64,000 nucleotides of DNA from JBGPTK01 sp963797765 (GCA_963797765.1 CAWCQU010000003.1:62001-126000), one strand, 5' to 3'; positions 1-9,493 are shown, counted from the first letter of the stretch. The notes: a model not told the origin generated them from the letters alone. Numbers and translations: made by a program.

Positions 1-577
1 ATCCCTTAATCGACTTCATCGCCGAATTCGCATTAAACGTATTCGTTGTCCCCGTCCAAACCAGTTCTCCATCCGCCTTTCCCGTGGAATAAAAATTTAC
101 TTCCACTTGCGCCTCTTTCTCAGTCTCCATATATCCCGGCGTATAAACCACCGGATACACCGCGCTGTAATACCCGTAAAATGTCTGGTAGTAGGGAACC
201 GGAACAAACGCCTCGCCCGGCACATAGTTGTGCTTGGTATCCCGCTTGGTCAGCCGCGCCACCACGATCGCGTCGAATTTCTGTGCCGCCACAATTTCCC
301 GCAAATCTTTCATGTCGATCGGAGTCAAATCCGGCCGCGGGATAAATTCGTAACTCGGCGCCGCCTGCGATCCCTGCCGCGCAATCGCCGCCACCAATTC
401 ATCCTCGAATTCCGCCCGCCCCGCTGCTTTCCCATTCAACGCCAGCACCAGAATATTCTTGAATACCCCACCCGTGTAATTCGGATTCTTCCAGCTGAAC
501 TCCAGCCTCGGTGAACTCGCGGCCACAAACGCCGCGCCAGCCAGCACCGCGACCACTCCCCATGTCATCTTCCTCAA
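1..577 (-). CDS. Secreted protein of unknown function, cut by the window edge
   Basis: The reverse strand holds an open frame from a TTG at 577 to the window edge, so the C-terminus is missing. A GGAGGAG ribosome site lies six bases before that TTG. An ATG at 568 is in frame, but the TTG start adds Arg-Lys before a hydrophobic stretch of about 15 residues, giving a normal signal peptide. The mature part is about 170 residues with a beta-rich look, many Tyr and Val, and a Pro-Tyr-Tyr rich middle. I do not recognise a family; it recalls outer-membrane-associated lipoprotein-like proteins seen in acidobacteria. No lipobox Cys is visible. Function unknown. Confidence 0.7.
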   Translation of the reverse strand, partial: MRKMTWGVVAVLAGAAFVAASSPRLEFSWKNPNYTGGVFKNILVLALNGKAAGRAEFEDELVAAIARQGSQAAPSYEFIPRPDLTPIDMKDLREIVAAQKFDAIVVARLTKRDTKHNYVPGEAFVPVPYYQTFYGYYSAVYPVVYTPGYMETEKEAQVEVNFYSTGKADGELVWTGTTNTFNANSAMKSIKG

Positions 578-790
578 TTGTCGCTCCTCCGTTCGCGCCC
601 TGCTTTGGTTGTCATTCTGAGGACCGCATTTTGGACCGAAGAATCTCTCTCGATTTTGATCCAAGCCTTTTTGCTTCCTGGACCGCCTCTTGCGATTTTC
701 GCTCAGCGAGTATAGTCTCGCCCCTCAAGAACTGTAAGCCAAGTGCCAATTCGAATTTGAAGCTAAGATCTACCCCCAATGGAGGCAAAG

Positions 791-1288
791 ATGCCCAAAT
801 ATCGAATGGCGCTTGTCACGTGCGTGCTTGCCTATTTCCTCACCGGAGCATTCGCAGTTTCATCCCCAGGGACAATCCAATCCCCAACCTCACAGAGCGA
901 ACAATCCCTCTGGAATCTCGAGCACGATTATTGGCGCTACGTTCAAAACAACGATTTAACCGCCTACTTGTCTCTCTGGCACCACGATTTCCTCGGCTGG
1001 CCCTCCGTCAGTTCCGCACCCCTCCGCAAGGACCATATAACCGATTGGATCACCTCGCAAACCAGCAAAGGTCTCTCCTTCCAATCCATGGAATTAAAAC
1101 CGGCCGCCATCCAAATCTCCGGAAACGTAGCGCTAACCTATTACTGGATCACCTACAAATTGCTCGACAAAGATGGCAACGGAACCACCCACAACCTCCG
1201 CGTCACGCACACCTGGCTCAATAACGGAAAAAATTGGCAGATCATCGGCGGAATGTCCATGCCGGAATCCTCGATGCCGCAGAAATAA
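791..1288 (+). CDS. Secreted SnoaL/DUF4440-like (NTF2 fold) protein
   Basis: This is a protein of about 165 residues with an N-terminal signal peptide (hydrophobic residues about 6-22). It is followed by a single domain with the NTF2-like pattern: an early helix containing a WxLExDYWRYV-type motif, then LSLWHHDFLGWP, then paired strands ending in THTWLNNGKNWQIIGG. Such domains bind small ligands or act as simple lyases or isomerases; the substrate cannot be told. An ATG at 779 is in frame, but 791 is preferred because GGAGG at 781-785 sits five bases before it. It stands alone on this strand. Confidence 0.75.
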   Translation: MPKYRMALVTCVLAYFLTGAFAVSSPGTIQSPTSQSEQSLWNLEHDYWRYVQNNDLTAYLSLWHHDFLGWPSVSSAPLRKDHITDWITSQTSKGLSFQSMELKPAAIQISGNVALTYYWITYKLLDKDGNGTTHNLRVTHTWLNNGKNWQIIGGMSMPESSMPQK

Positions 1289-1409
1289 AGGGGCTCAGCC
1301 CCCAGGCAGCCAATCGGATCAAACTGTTTGGGCAGTCATTTCAGTGTGGCCGAGGCCGTTTATCGATTGATTAGTTGGCATAAAACTGAAATCAGCCTAT
1401 ATTTCAAGC

Positions 1410-2303
1410 ATGCTCCATTGGCTCAATGGACGCTCGGCTTTGCTGACGCTACTGGCAATCGCGTTTTCACCTTTTCTGCTTCGCGCCCAGTTTCGGGCCT
1501 GCCCGGATCACGTTTCGCCTGCCGCTCCCAGCACACAAAAGATAAAAATTACGATTGTCAGCGTTGAATTCCAAGGCGAAAATCCGCTCTCCGAAGAAGC
1601 TCGAGCTCAACTCGCGGACAAGATTCAAAAATCCGAGTTAGTGGCCTCTCCCGAACAACTCGACCAGGATTGGCTCAATCAAATTGAACAAACAATCATC
1701 GGCGACGAGCTGAGAACGCAAGGCTATTGGAGGGTGCACACGGAAATTACGCCCTACCTGCTCAGGGCAGCAGCACAAGAGCGACTCTATTCAATCTCCG
1801 CTGCAATCCACAGTGGTTCGCAATACCGCCTGCAAGAAATTTATATCGCGAATGCAAAAGTGTTCCCGCCTGCCGAACTCCGCAAGCAAATTCCCTTATA
1901 TCCCGGCGATCTCTTCGACAGCTCCAAAATCAGGGATGGCATGGACGCCGTCAGATCCATGTACCTCACCCAGGGATATATCGATTCAGTTTGGGAGGCA
2001 GAGACATCTGTCGATGGGGACCATACACATATCAAAGTCGTCCTGAAAATGGACGAAGGTATCCAGTTTCGCGTGGGAACAGTCCAAATCTTCGGTCTGG
2101 ATCAGAAAACCGAAAACCTTCTAAGGTCACTCTTGGAACCCGGCCAAATCTTCAACGGTCACTTGCTACACGAATTTATGAAGGAAAATAAATCCCTCCT
2201 GCCCGCGGATGCCTCCCCTGCCCAAAATATCCAGGTTCAACGCAACACCGTCACCGGAACCGTGGACATAATCATCGATTTCCGCCGCTGTTCCGAAGGA
2301 TAG
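1410..2303 (+). CDS. Secreted POTRA-repeat protein without a beta-barrel
   Basis: The 297-residue protein has a signal peptide (about residues 8-27). After it come strand-helix-helix-strand units typical of POTRA domains. The clearest spans residues 150-222 (ending IKVVLKMDEG, the classic POTRA edge) and is followed by another at 223-295; residues 44-130 may be a diverged first unit. In BamA and TamA, POTRA domains precede a 16-strand outer-membrane barrel, but here the protein stops right after the last POTRA. It is probably periplasmic and may scaffold outer-membrane or secretion factors; that role is inference. No frameshifted barrel is visible downstream, where a small membrane protein follows. 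Confidence 0.7.
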   Translation: MLHWLNGRSALLTLLAIAFSPFLLRAQFRACPDHVSPAAPSTQKIKITIVSVEFQGENPLSEEARAQLADKIQKSELVASPEQLDQDWLNQIEQTIIGDELRTQGYWRVHTEITPYLLRAAAQERLYSISAAIHSGSQYRLQEIYIANAKVFPPAELRKQIPLYPGDLFDSSKIRDGMDAVRSMYLTQGYIDSVWEAETSVDGDHTHIKVVLKMDEGIQFRVGTVQIFGLDQKTENLLRSLLEPGQIFNGHLLHEFMKENKSLLPADASPAQNIQVQRNTVTGTVDIIIDFRRCSEG

Positions 2304-2311
2304 ACGGTGCC

Positions 2312-2626
2312 ATGGCCAAGAGTTGGAAGACCATCATGGGTTTCTCTCTTCTCGGTCTGGCGATCGCCGCAGTTCTCTATGTCCGCGTTCAATTCTATGA
2401 TTATAGTAAGCCTCCAGATCTTAAGGACCTTGGGCTGGGCATTGCGTCCTTGGTAGTTTGTCCGCCAACTCTGCTTCTCCTCATATGTATCGATTGTGTG
2501 GTCACCGGTTGGAGCGGCCTGATCATATTCTCGATAATCGGGCTCTTGAATGCGGCGATCTATGCAGGAATCGGCGCGATCGTGGTCCGCAGGCGAAACA
2601 AGATCAAATCGATTGCCTCAGGTTGA
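2312..2626 (+). CDS. Small membrane protein of unknown function
   Basis: A 104-residue protein starting eight bases after the POTRA gene and probably co-transcribed with it. It shows three hydrophobic segments: about residues 8-25, 42-62 and 68-92. It ends in a basic tail (RRRNKIK), which suggests a cytoplasmic C-terminus. No family is recognised. The ribosome site is weak (AAGGA about a dozen bases upstream), so the start is only moderately certain. Confidence 0.55.
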   Translation: MAKSWKTIMGFSLLGLAIAAVLYVRVQFYDYSKPPDLKDLGLGIASLVVCPPTLLLLICIDCVVTGWSGLIIFSIIGLLNAAIYAGIGAIVVRRRNKIKSIASG

Positions 2627-2685
2627 TCCCGAACTCAAATGGAAGCCGCCGATTGGAGCCAACATCGTTATCCGAAGACGGGGAT

Positions 2686-2717
2686 TGCTCCAATATAATA
2701 TAAGGTATACTCTATAA
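2686..2717 (+). promoter_or_regulatory. Possible promoter/operator of the toxin-antitoxin pair
   Basis: An AT-rich island immediately before higB holds overlapping TATAAT-like and TATACT-like hexamers around a GTATAC palindrome, with TTGCTC upstream as a weak -35. Type II antitoxins usually repress their own promoter at such sites. This is inference from position and composition only. Confidence 0.3.
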
Positions 2718-2720
2718 GAG

Positions 2721-3080
2721 ATGATCTGGCGCGTCGATTTCGTCCTCGACGAGCGCGGCCGCTCGCCGGTCGAGGAGTTTCTCTCAAGCCTGCCCCTCCA
2801 TCACCGGGCTAAGGCTCTGGCCGTGATAAAGATGCTGGAACTCGAAGGGCCGCATTTGCCCTTTCCCTATTCTTCGCAACTTCGGGGCAAGCTAAGGGAA
2901 TTAAGAACGCAGCAGGGAAAAGACAAAATACGAATACTCTATTTCGGAGATTCCAGGAGAGTATTTGTCCTCCTGCACGGAATTGTAAAAAGAATCAGCC
3001 AAATGCCGGAGCAAGAAATTCGCATCGCCGAACTAAGGATGGAGTTGCATAACGCCCGCATCACCAGGAGACCGATGTGA
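2721..3080 (+). CDS. higB: HigB/RelE-type toxin (phage Gp49-like family)
   Basis: A 119-residue protein beginning MIWRVDFVLDERGRSPVEEFL, the signature opening of the Gp49/HigB-like toxins (RelE superfamily). A central helix pair (about 30-55) is followed by the motif KLRELRTQQGKDKIRILYF and a C-terminal basic strand. Family members cleave mRNA at the ribosome and are neutralised by a cognate HTH antitoxin. The downstream gene supplies exactly that and overlaps it by four bases (GTGA). There is no good ribosome site and the gene starts very near the AT-rich promoter island, so translation may be leaderless or nearly so. Confidence 0.85.
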   Translation: MIWRVDFVLDERGRSPVEEFLSSLPLHHRAKALAVIKMLELEGPHLPFPYSSQLRGKLRELRTQQGKDKIRILYFGDSRRVFVLLHGIVKRISQMPEQEIRIAELRMELHNARITRRPM

Positions 3081-3379
3081 ATACCAGGTGGAACCGTTAC
3101 TACCGGAAGCAGATGGAAAATGACCAGCTTCGCACTCTCGTCGAGCGCGAGCTGGAGAATCTGCGATTGGGCGTGCAGATTGCCCGCCTGCGCGAGCAGG
3201 AGAACCTGAGCCAGACCAAGCTGGCTGCCCTGGCTGATATGAGTGCGCCAAAGATTTCCGCGATGGAAAATGATCCTCAGAACCTTACGTTGGCTACCCT
3301 GATTCGCGTCGCCAACGCGCTCGGAAGCAGAGTCGAAATCAAGTTGGTTCGCCGGAAGAAAAATAAATCACGCCGGTAG
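3077..3379 (+). CDS. higA: HigA-type antitoxin with XRE helix-turn-helix
   Basis: A 100-residue protein starting with GTG inside the higB stop region, with AGGAG six bases upstream. Residues about 35-90 form an XRE/Cro helix-turn-helix: REQENLSQTKLAALADMSAPKISAMEN followed by LTLATLIRVANALG. The basic C-terminal tail (RRKKNKSRR) is unusual in length for such a small antitoxin. It should bind and inhibit the upstream toxin and repress the shared promoter. The toxin-first gene order is the typical higBA order. Confidence 0.85.
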   Translation: MNTRWNRYYRKQMENDQLRTLVERELENLRLGVQIARLREQENLSQTKLAALADMSAPKISAMENDPQNLTLATLIRVANALGSRVEIKLVRRKKNKSRR

Positions 3380-3891
3380 CTGCGCCCAGTCCCGCTTCCT
3401 CGGCTCCCGCTGGACGATTCCACTTTGAACGCCACTTGCGTACCTGCTGTATAATACTAGATTGACCAGAAGACAAAATTCAGCGCCGAGGCGTTCTGAG
3501 GCGCGTCGGCGGGCTGGAGGAGACAGGTATGGACCAAATTGGGAATGAAGCCCGGCTCAGTAGCCGCAATCTCAACAGGCCACGGATGTTGCGGCCTTCT
3601 GTCGGCAACGTGACCTATGGACCGAGAAACCGAGCTGTCTTGCTCCCTGTCAGAAGCGCAACACGCACAATCGAATGCAAATTTGAACGCAAAATCCACC
3701 CAATTTTGGCCATTTCTAATCGCCAGTGGCAAACACAGTCGCGGAGCCATAAGTGCTAAACGATTCAACAACATACAAAACCCTAATCGCTCCTATATCA
3801 TGCCTTCGCCAGGCGTTTAGAATCTCTGCGTCCCTCTGCGCCTCTGCGGTAAATTGTCTTCCAAAATCCCCGGATCTCCGCCCCCGCCCCC
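3380..3891 (+). other. Intergenic region, no convincing gene
   Basis: About 510 bases between higA and uvrB. A TATAAT hexamer at about 3451 with TTGAAC 19 bases upstream could be a weak promoter. A 76-codon frame at 3529-3759 has a good GGAGGAG site before its ATG, but its product is rich in Arg and Ser, has no recognisable fold, and overlaps an equally long reverse frame, so I do not call it a gene. Confidence 0.4.
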
Positions 3892-5961
3892 ATGGACTTT
3901 AAACTTTCCAGCACCTACGAGCCGCGCGGCGATCAACCCGAAGCGATCGCGCAACTGATCCGCGGCATTCGCGAAGGCGAAAAACATCAAGTCCTCCTCG
4001 GAGTCACCGGCTCCGGCAAAACGTTCACCATGGCCAAGGTGATCGAGGACCTGAAGCGCCCCACAATCGTCCTCGCGCACAATAAAACTCTAGCCGCCCA
4101 GCTCTACCACGAATTCAAATCCTTCTTCCCGCAAAACGCCGTCGAATATTTCGTCAGCTATTACGATTATTACCAGCCGGAAGCCTACGTCCCCTCCAGC
4201 GATCTCTACATCGAAAAAGAAGCCACCATCAACGACGAACTGGACAAGCTCCGCATGAGCGCCACGCGCTCCCTCTTCGAGCGCCGCGATGTGATCATCG
4301 TCGCCTCCGTTTCCTGCATCTACGGCCTCGGTTCGCCCGAAGCCTATTACGGCATGATGCTGATGCTCGAAAAGGGCCAATCCATCGCTCGCGAATCCAT
4401 CCTCCGCAAGTTGGTGGAAATTCAATACGAGCGCTCCGAAGGACTTAAGCTCGCGGCACTTTCCGAGTCCGCGGAGACATGATTGAAATTTATCCGCCTT
4501 ACGACGATCTCGCCGTGCGCGTCGAAATGTGGGGCAGCCAGATCGAAGCCATCCGACAGCATCGATCCGCTCACCGGAGAAATCCGCTCGCGCGAAGGCG
4601 AAGTCACGCGCCTCCCCATTTATCCGAAAACGCATTACGTCCTGCCGAAAGAACAGCGCGAACGCGCCATTCAAACCATTCTCGAAGAACTCGAATGGTG
4701 GAAGCCGGAACTCGAGCGCCAGGGAAAAATCGTCGAAGCCCAACGCATCCAGCAGCGCGTGCTTTTCGATATCGAAATGATGCGCACCATTGGATATTGC
4801 CACGGCATCGAAAATTATTCGCGCCACATGTCCGGCCGCCTTCCTGGCGAAGCGCCTCCCACTTTGCTCGATTACGTCCCGCAGGATTATCTGCTCGTGG
4901 TCGACGAATCTCACCAGACCGTTCCGCAGCTTCACGCCATGTATCACGGCGATCGTTCGCGCAAACAAACCCTGGTCGATTTCGGTTTCCGCATGCCCTC
5001 CGCGCTCGATAATCGTCCGCTCACCTTCGAAGAGCTTGAACACCGCGTGAATCAAGCCGTCTACGTTTCCGCCACTCCCGGCCCGTACGAGCTCACTAAA
5101 GCTGCCGGAGTCGTCATCGAGCAAGTGATCCGCCCCACGGGCCTGGTCGATCCGCTGGTGGATGTGCGCCCCGTGAAAGGTCAGGTGGATGACCTGCTCG
5201 AAGAAATCCGCGTGCGCACCGCGCGCAACGAGCGAATCCTGGTCACCACCCTGACCAAGCGCATGTCCGAAGACTTGGCTGAATATTTCGCCGAAGTCGG
5301 CATCCGCTGCCGTTATCTCCACTCCGAAATTGAAACGCTCGAACGCGTCCGCATCCTGCGCGATTTGCGCCGCGGCGAATTCGATGTGCTGATCGGAATC
5401 AACCTGTTGCGCGAAGGCCTTGATCTACCGGAAGTTTCCCTGGTGGCAATTCTCGATGCGGATAAAGAAGGCTATCTCCGCAGCGCCACATCACTAATCC
5501 AAACCATGGGTCGATCCTCACGCCACTTGGAAGGGAAGGCCATTCTCTACGCCGATGTAATGACGGAATCCATGCGCAAAGCCATCGGCGAAACCGATCG
5601 CCGCCGCGTCAAGCAACTCGCCTATAACAAAGAACACAATATCGAGCCCATCTCCATCATCAAAGCCGTCGATATGCAACTCGCCAAAATTATCGAAGCC
5701 GATTACCTTACCGTTCCCGTGGATAGCACCGCGCTCGACGACATCACCAGTGAAGAACAGCTGCGCACCGCTATCGAGCAGCTCGAAACACAAATGCGCG
5801 AAGCCGCCAAAAAATTCGAATTCGAGCGCGCTGCCGCTCTCCGCGACCGAGTCCGCTCCTTCAAACAGCACGATTTCACCGCCATCTTTGAAGCGCCGCC
5901 AAACGCTTCGTCTGTCTCCGCAGGTCTTGCCGGCGGCGCGGAACCGAAGGCAAAGCCATGA
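3892..5961 (+). CDS. uvrB: UvrABC system protein B, two frame breaks
   Basis: UvrB is the damage-verifying helicase of nucleotide excision repair, working with UvrA and UvrC. Walker A GVTGSGKT is at residues 37-44, and the beta-hairpin region YYDYYQPEAYVP follows. Further on come DESH (read here as VVDESHQT), the helicase motifs SATPGPYEL, TTLTKRMSEDL and QTMGRSSRH, and a C-terminal UVR motif rich in Glu and Arg. The frame breaks twice. Near 4440-4452 the text leaves frame just before RGTFRVRGDMIEIYPP, and a TGA at 4480 then closes the first frame. Near 4560 one extra base restores the original frame before IDPLTGE. Read through both breaks, the protein is full length. Either an assembly error or a true lesion is possible. 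Confidence 0.92.
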
Positions 5962-5987
5962 GCCGCGCGCGGATCACCGCGCGCGGC
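5962..5987. terminator. GC-rich perfect palindrome between convergent genes
   Basis: Two perfect 11-base arms of alternating GC flank an ATCA loop directly after the uvrB stop. A short T run follows about 15 bases later, at roughly 6003-6008. The leftward glycosyltransferase gene ends 100 bases further on, so the hairpin may act as a terminator for uvrB, but the T run is too distant for a classic intrinsic terminator. Confidence 0.35.
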
Positions 5988-6089
5988 GAATCTTCAGTTC
6001 TAAATTTTTGTGTGGGGATTTTTGACTGGATCCAACCAGGAGCGAAAGGTGAACCAGCGCGCGAAGCCGGCCAAAGAGATCGAAGCCCG

Positions 6090-7244
6090 CTAAACGACGC
6101 CGCGCTTCAGCTCATCGAGAGGATAGAACGTGTTGCGCCAGATCACTCCACGCTGCCACAGCGTCACGACCATCGAGCGCATCATCATGTAGCAGGAAAT
6201 CGCCGCGCCGATCGGATGCGTGAACGCGTACAACGGGGAGATGCGAACCGGGAGCGTGAGCGCGACATGCAGCGCGAGTGCCATTGTCACCGAGATGGCC
6301 GCCGCGATTCGTGCGATCCCGGTCACGAAGGGCAGCGCCAGGAATGGCAGTATGCTGATGGAAAACACGCCCATCACGCTAAGCAGGGCATAGCTCACCC
6401 GGTAGCCGAATGCCGCGAACAGATTCTTCGTCAGCCCATTGATCAAGTCGCCCAGCCCATTTTGCCAGCGCAGCCGGATGAAGGTATCGCCACTCGCGAC
6501 TCCGGAACGGAAGCCGCCATGCTTCACCAATTTGCCCAACTTCATGTCGTCAACCACTTCCATGGCCAACCGCCGGTGCGTGCCGATGGCCTCATACGCC
6601 GAACGCCGCAGCAATTGAAACGCGCCCACTCCCATGTAGCTGCCTGTATCCGGATCGCTCACCCGCCACGGCTGGACGCCGAACACGAAGCCCACACCAA
6701 GATAAATCACCGCCGCGGTTTCCCAGAAGCCCACCAGGTCGATCACCGCCAGCAGGCTGAGATGGTCCCAACGCTTGGATTCCGCCAGCGACATCGCGCG
6801 CCGCAAAAGATCGGGCACAAACCGGACATCCGCATCGGTGAACACCAGCCAGTCCCCGGTGGACTGGCGGTAAGCCAATTCCAGGGCATGCGGCTTGCCC
6901 AGCCACCCCTCCGGCAGTTCGCGGACATGCAGAACTTTCAAATGCGAATGCTGGCGCGCCAGGGTATCCAGAATTTCCGAGGTGGCGTCGCTCGAACGGT
7001 CGTCAACCGCCACCACTTCGTAGTTGGGATAATCTTGCGCCAGCATGGAAGCCAGCGCGGCAGGCAATTTTTCGGCTTCGTCGCGTGCCGCGAACAAAAC
7101 GGAAATCCGCGGCCATTCGCTGCCCTCGCGCGGCTTCACGTTCGCCAGCAGTGGGATGCGGGACATCCCTCGAAGCGCGCGAAATCCTTGGACGAGCCAA
7201 AACAGCGCAATCAATTCCAGAAACGCGGTTCCAATGGTTTGCAA
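6090..7244 (-). CDS. Membrane glycosyltransferase family 2
   Basis: A 384-residue protein with an N-terminal membrane segment (about 4-22), then a GT-A catalytic domain (about 48-250), then about four C-terminal membrane segments (about 278-370). GT2 hallmarks are visible: SVLFAARDEAEKLP, VVAVDDRSSDATSEIL, the metal-binding FTDADVRF, and an acceptor-loop MEVVDDMKLG. It uses a nucleotide sugar at the inner membrane. The layout resembles HpnB or CrtQ-like transferases acting on hopanoids or carotenoids, but no such genes are next to it, so the acceptor is unknown. It diverges from the DUF2520 gene with 54 bases between. Confidence 0.8.
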   Translation of the reverse strand: MQTIGTAFLELIALFWLVQGFRALRGMSRIPLLANVKPREGSEWPRISVLFAARDEAEKLPAALASMLAQDYPNYEVVAVDDRSSDATSEILDTLARQHSHLKVLHVRELPEGWLGKPHALELAYRQSTGDWLVFTDADVRFVPDLLRRAMSLAESKRWDHLSLLAVIDLVGFWETAAVIYLGVGFVFGVQPWRVSDPDTGSYMGVGAFQLLRRSAYEAIGTHRRLAMEVVDDMKLGKLVKHGGFRSGVASGDTFIRLRWQNGLGDLINGLTKNLFAAFGYRVSYALLSVMGVFSISILPFLALPFVTGIARIAAAISVTMALALHVALTLPVRISPLYAFTHPIGAAISCYMMMRSMVVTLWQRGVIWRNTFYPLDELKRGVV

Positions 7245-7298
7245 CGTATATAATTCCTGACTGCGAATTAGCGCAACAGGCTTATCCTAACATGTGGA

Positions 7299-8177
7299 AT
7301 GGCTACAACGGTTGCGATTGTCGGTGCCGGGCGCGTGGGGCGCACGCTGGCCCGCAAGTTGCGGGGCTTGGGGTGGAACATTGGAGTTGTGGTCACCCGC
7401 TCCAAGACTTCCGCAGGCGCGGCCGTCCGCGCCATCGGCGCAGGCACCGCCCACGGCGAACTGACCCGCTCAATTTTAGCTGCTGGCATAGTCCTGATCA
7501 CTACGCCAGATGATGCCATTGGCAAAGTCGCGGTTGCTTTGGCAAAAATCGGGGGAGAGGAGTGGCGCGGCAAAATTGTGCTGCACACCAGCGGAGCGCT
7601 CGATCGATCTGAGCTCGCCCCGCTCGCCAGGTCGGGCGCATCCACCGGCTCCCTGCATCCGTTGCAGACGTTCAGTGGACGCGCGACGCCGCGGTTGGAA
7701 GGAGTGGTCTTTGCATTGGAGGGAGATCGCCAGGCGCTTCGCGCCGCGCGCCAGATTACCCTTGCGCTCGGTGGCGTCCCAATCGTTATTCAGGGCAGGC
7801 ACAAACCGGCTTATCATGCTGCTGCGGCGTTCGCGGCGGGAAACTTGCTCGCCGTGTTGGAAGCAAGCACCCAGATTCTGATGGCCATCGGATTCACCCG
7901 CCGCAGCGCGGCGCGCGCCGTGATTCCGCTGGTCCGGCAGATGATCGAGAATTTCGAGAGGATGGGTCCGCGAAGTTCCTGGACCGGGCCGCTCTCGCGC
8001 GGAGATTACGCGACCGTCCGGAAACATTTGGACGCACTGAAACCATTTCCGAAAGAAATGCTCGAGGCGTACCTGGGTTATTCGCGGCTCGCGGTCCGGC
8101 TGTTCGCGGAAGATCCGGAAGCAACACTTTTAAAATTGAAAAACATTTCGCAATCACAAGGGAGAAGGCACCGTTGA
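7299..8177 (+). CDS. Rossmann-fold and DUF2520 domain protein
   Basis: The 292-residue protein opens with a dinucleotide-binding motif (AIVGAGRVGRTLARKL, residues about 6-21). The middle part carries HTSGALDRSELAPL and GSLHPLQTF, which mark the Rossmann/DUF2520 family related to F420-dependent NADP oxidoreductases and PanE-like reductases. The C-terminal half is helical. The substrate is unknown. Its stop overlaps the TTG start of the first M16 peptidase by four bases, and the two peptidases also overlap by four, so the three are translated together. Confidence 0.8.
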   Translation: MATTVAIVGAGRVGRTLARKLRGLGWNIGVVVTRSKTSAGAAVRAIGAGTAHGELTRSILAAGIVLITTPDDAIGKVAVALAKIGGEEWRGKIVLHTSGALDRSELAPLARSGASTGSLHPLQTFSGRATPRLEGVVFALEGDRQALRAARQITLALGGVPIVIQGRHKPAYHAAAAFAAGNLLAVLEASTQILMAIGFTRRSAARAVIPLVRQMIENFERMGPRSSWTGPLSRGDYATVRKHLDALKPFPKEMLEAYLGYSRLAVRLFAEDPEATLLKLKNISQSQGRRHR

Positions 8178-9493
8178 ATCGACTTCATATCCCGATCGAG
8201 AGCACCACGTTGGCGAATGGCCTGAAAGTAGTGATCTCGCCGGATCATTCCGCCCCGGTTGCCACAGTTGGCGTCTATTACAAAATTGGTTTTCGTCTGG
8301 AACCAAAAGGCCGCAGTGGATTCGCGCATCTATTCGAGCACATGATGTTTCAGGGCTCGGAAAACGCCGGCAAGATGATGCACATCAAGCTGATCAATTC
8401 TTCCGGAGGAGTGCTGAACGGAACCACCAATTACGATGTGACGAATTATTACGAATCCGTACCATCGAATGCTCTCGAACGCGTGCTGTGGCTGGAAGCC
8501 GACCGCATGCGCGCCTTGAAAGTGGACGACGAAAATCTCCGCAATCAGCGCGACGTTGTGAAGGAAGAAGTCCGCGTGAACGTGATGAACCGGCCCTACG
8601 GCGGATTTCCGTGGCTGGACTTGCCGCCGGTCGCGTTTCGCAATTGGCCGAACGCCCACAATTTTTACGGTGATTTCGCCGATCTCGACGCCGCCACCCT
8701 GGCCGACGTGCAAACCTTCTTCAAAACGTACTACGCGCCGAATAACGCGGTTCTGCTGATGCTCGGCGACGTGCAGCCGGAAGAAGGATTCGCGCTGGCC
8801 GCGCGATATTTCCAGGATATTCCGGCCGGCGCGCTGCCTCCGGTTGTGGATGCGAGCGAGCAGCCGCAAGCCGAAGAACGCCGCGGCGAAGTAGTGGAAA
8901 AATTCGGAACTTTGCCGGTTTTCGCCATCGGCTACCACATGCCCGCTCGCCATACGGCCGATTGGCATGCCCTGGCCATGCTCGACAACGCAATTCATGG
9001 CGGCCGCGCCGGCCATCTCTACCGCACTCTCGTTTTGGAAAAGCAGGTTGCCGTGGACGCTTCGGGAGGAATTAACTACGGCTCGGGAGACGTGTTCGAT
9101 TACAACGGGCCCACCTTGATGACCACCACGGTTTACTACAAGCCGGAATTCACGCCCGAACAGGCGCTCGCAGCGTTCGATGGCGTAATTCGCGAAGTGC
9201 AGGAAAAAGGAATCACTGCCGAGGAATTGGCGGCGGTAAAAGTTAAATTCCAATCCGACTATTTTTCGTCGCTCGAAGGCGGCTCGGGGGCTTCCATACC
9301 ACGGTTCGGTTTGATGCATTACCTCGCTTGCTTCACTTTGTTCGATCATGATCCGCAGCTTGTGAATACGATTCTGGACGGGTTCCTGGCTGTGACGCCG
9401 CAACAGGTGCAGGACGTGGCCCGGAAATATCTGGTGCCGAAAAATCGCGCCATACTTTTGCGCCGGCCGGTGAAGCAAGGAGGTGCGCAGTGA
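8174..9493 (+). CDS. Zinc metalloprotease M16, catalytic-type subunit
   Basis: A 439-residue peptidase M16 (pitrilysin/processing-peptidase type). The inverted zinc motif HxxEH reads HLFEH at residues 52-56, and the distal glutamate lies near residue 130 in VVKEEVR. The C-terminal half (about 200-420) is the second, inactive M16 lobe. It starts with TTG, overlapping the DUF2520 stop, with a GGAGAAGG site upstream. No signal peptide is evident. It probably pairs with the next gene as a two-chain enzyme like the bacterial homologues of mitochondrial processing peptidase. Substrates are unknown. Confidence 0.9.
   Translation: MNRLHIPIESTTLANGLKVVISPDHSAPVATVGVYYKIGFRLEPKGRSGFAHLFEHMMFQGSENAGKMMHIKLINSSGGVLNGTTNYDVTNYYESVPSNALERVLWLEADRMRALKVDDENLRNQRDVVKEEVRVNVMNRPYGGFPWLDLPPVAFRNWPNAHNFYGDFADLDAATLADVQTFFKTYYAPNNAVLLMLGDVQPEEGFALAARYFQDIPAGALPPVVDASEQPQAEERRGEVVEKFGTLPVFAIGYHMPARHTADWHALAMLDNAIHGGRAGHLYRTLVLEKQVAVDASGGINYGSGDVFDYNGPTLMTTTVYYKPEFTPEQALAAFDGVIREVQEKGITAEELAAVKVKFQSDYFSSLEGGSGASIPRFGLMHYLACFTLFDHDPQLVNTILDGFLAVTPQQVQDVARKYLVPKNRAILLRRPVKQGGAQ

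Noticed and set aside
3529..3759. 76-codon frame with a GGAGGAG site
   Set aside because: Good ribosome site but no fold, biased Arg/Ser content, and a reverse frame of greater length over the same bases.
4090..5322. 410-codon reverse frame opposite uvrB
   Set aside because: It is antisense to the conserved helicase motifs of uvrB; its product is Asp/Gly/His-rich low-complexity text with no fold, a typical shadow of GC-rich coding DNA.
3892..5961. Programmed frameshifting in uvrB
   Set aside because: The two breaks need opposite shifts, there is no slippery heptamer with a following structure, and eight other unrelated genes show similar breaks. Error or lesion is simpler.
5958..7253. 431-codon forward frame opposite the glycosyltransferase
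   Set aside because: Antisense to clear GT2 motifs; no domain in the forward product.
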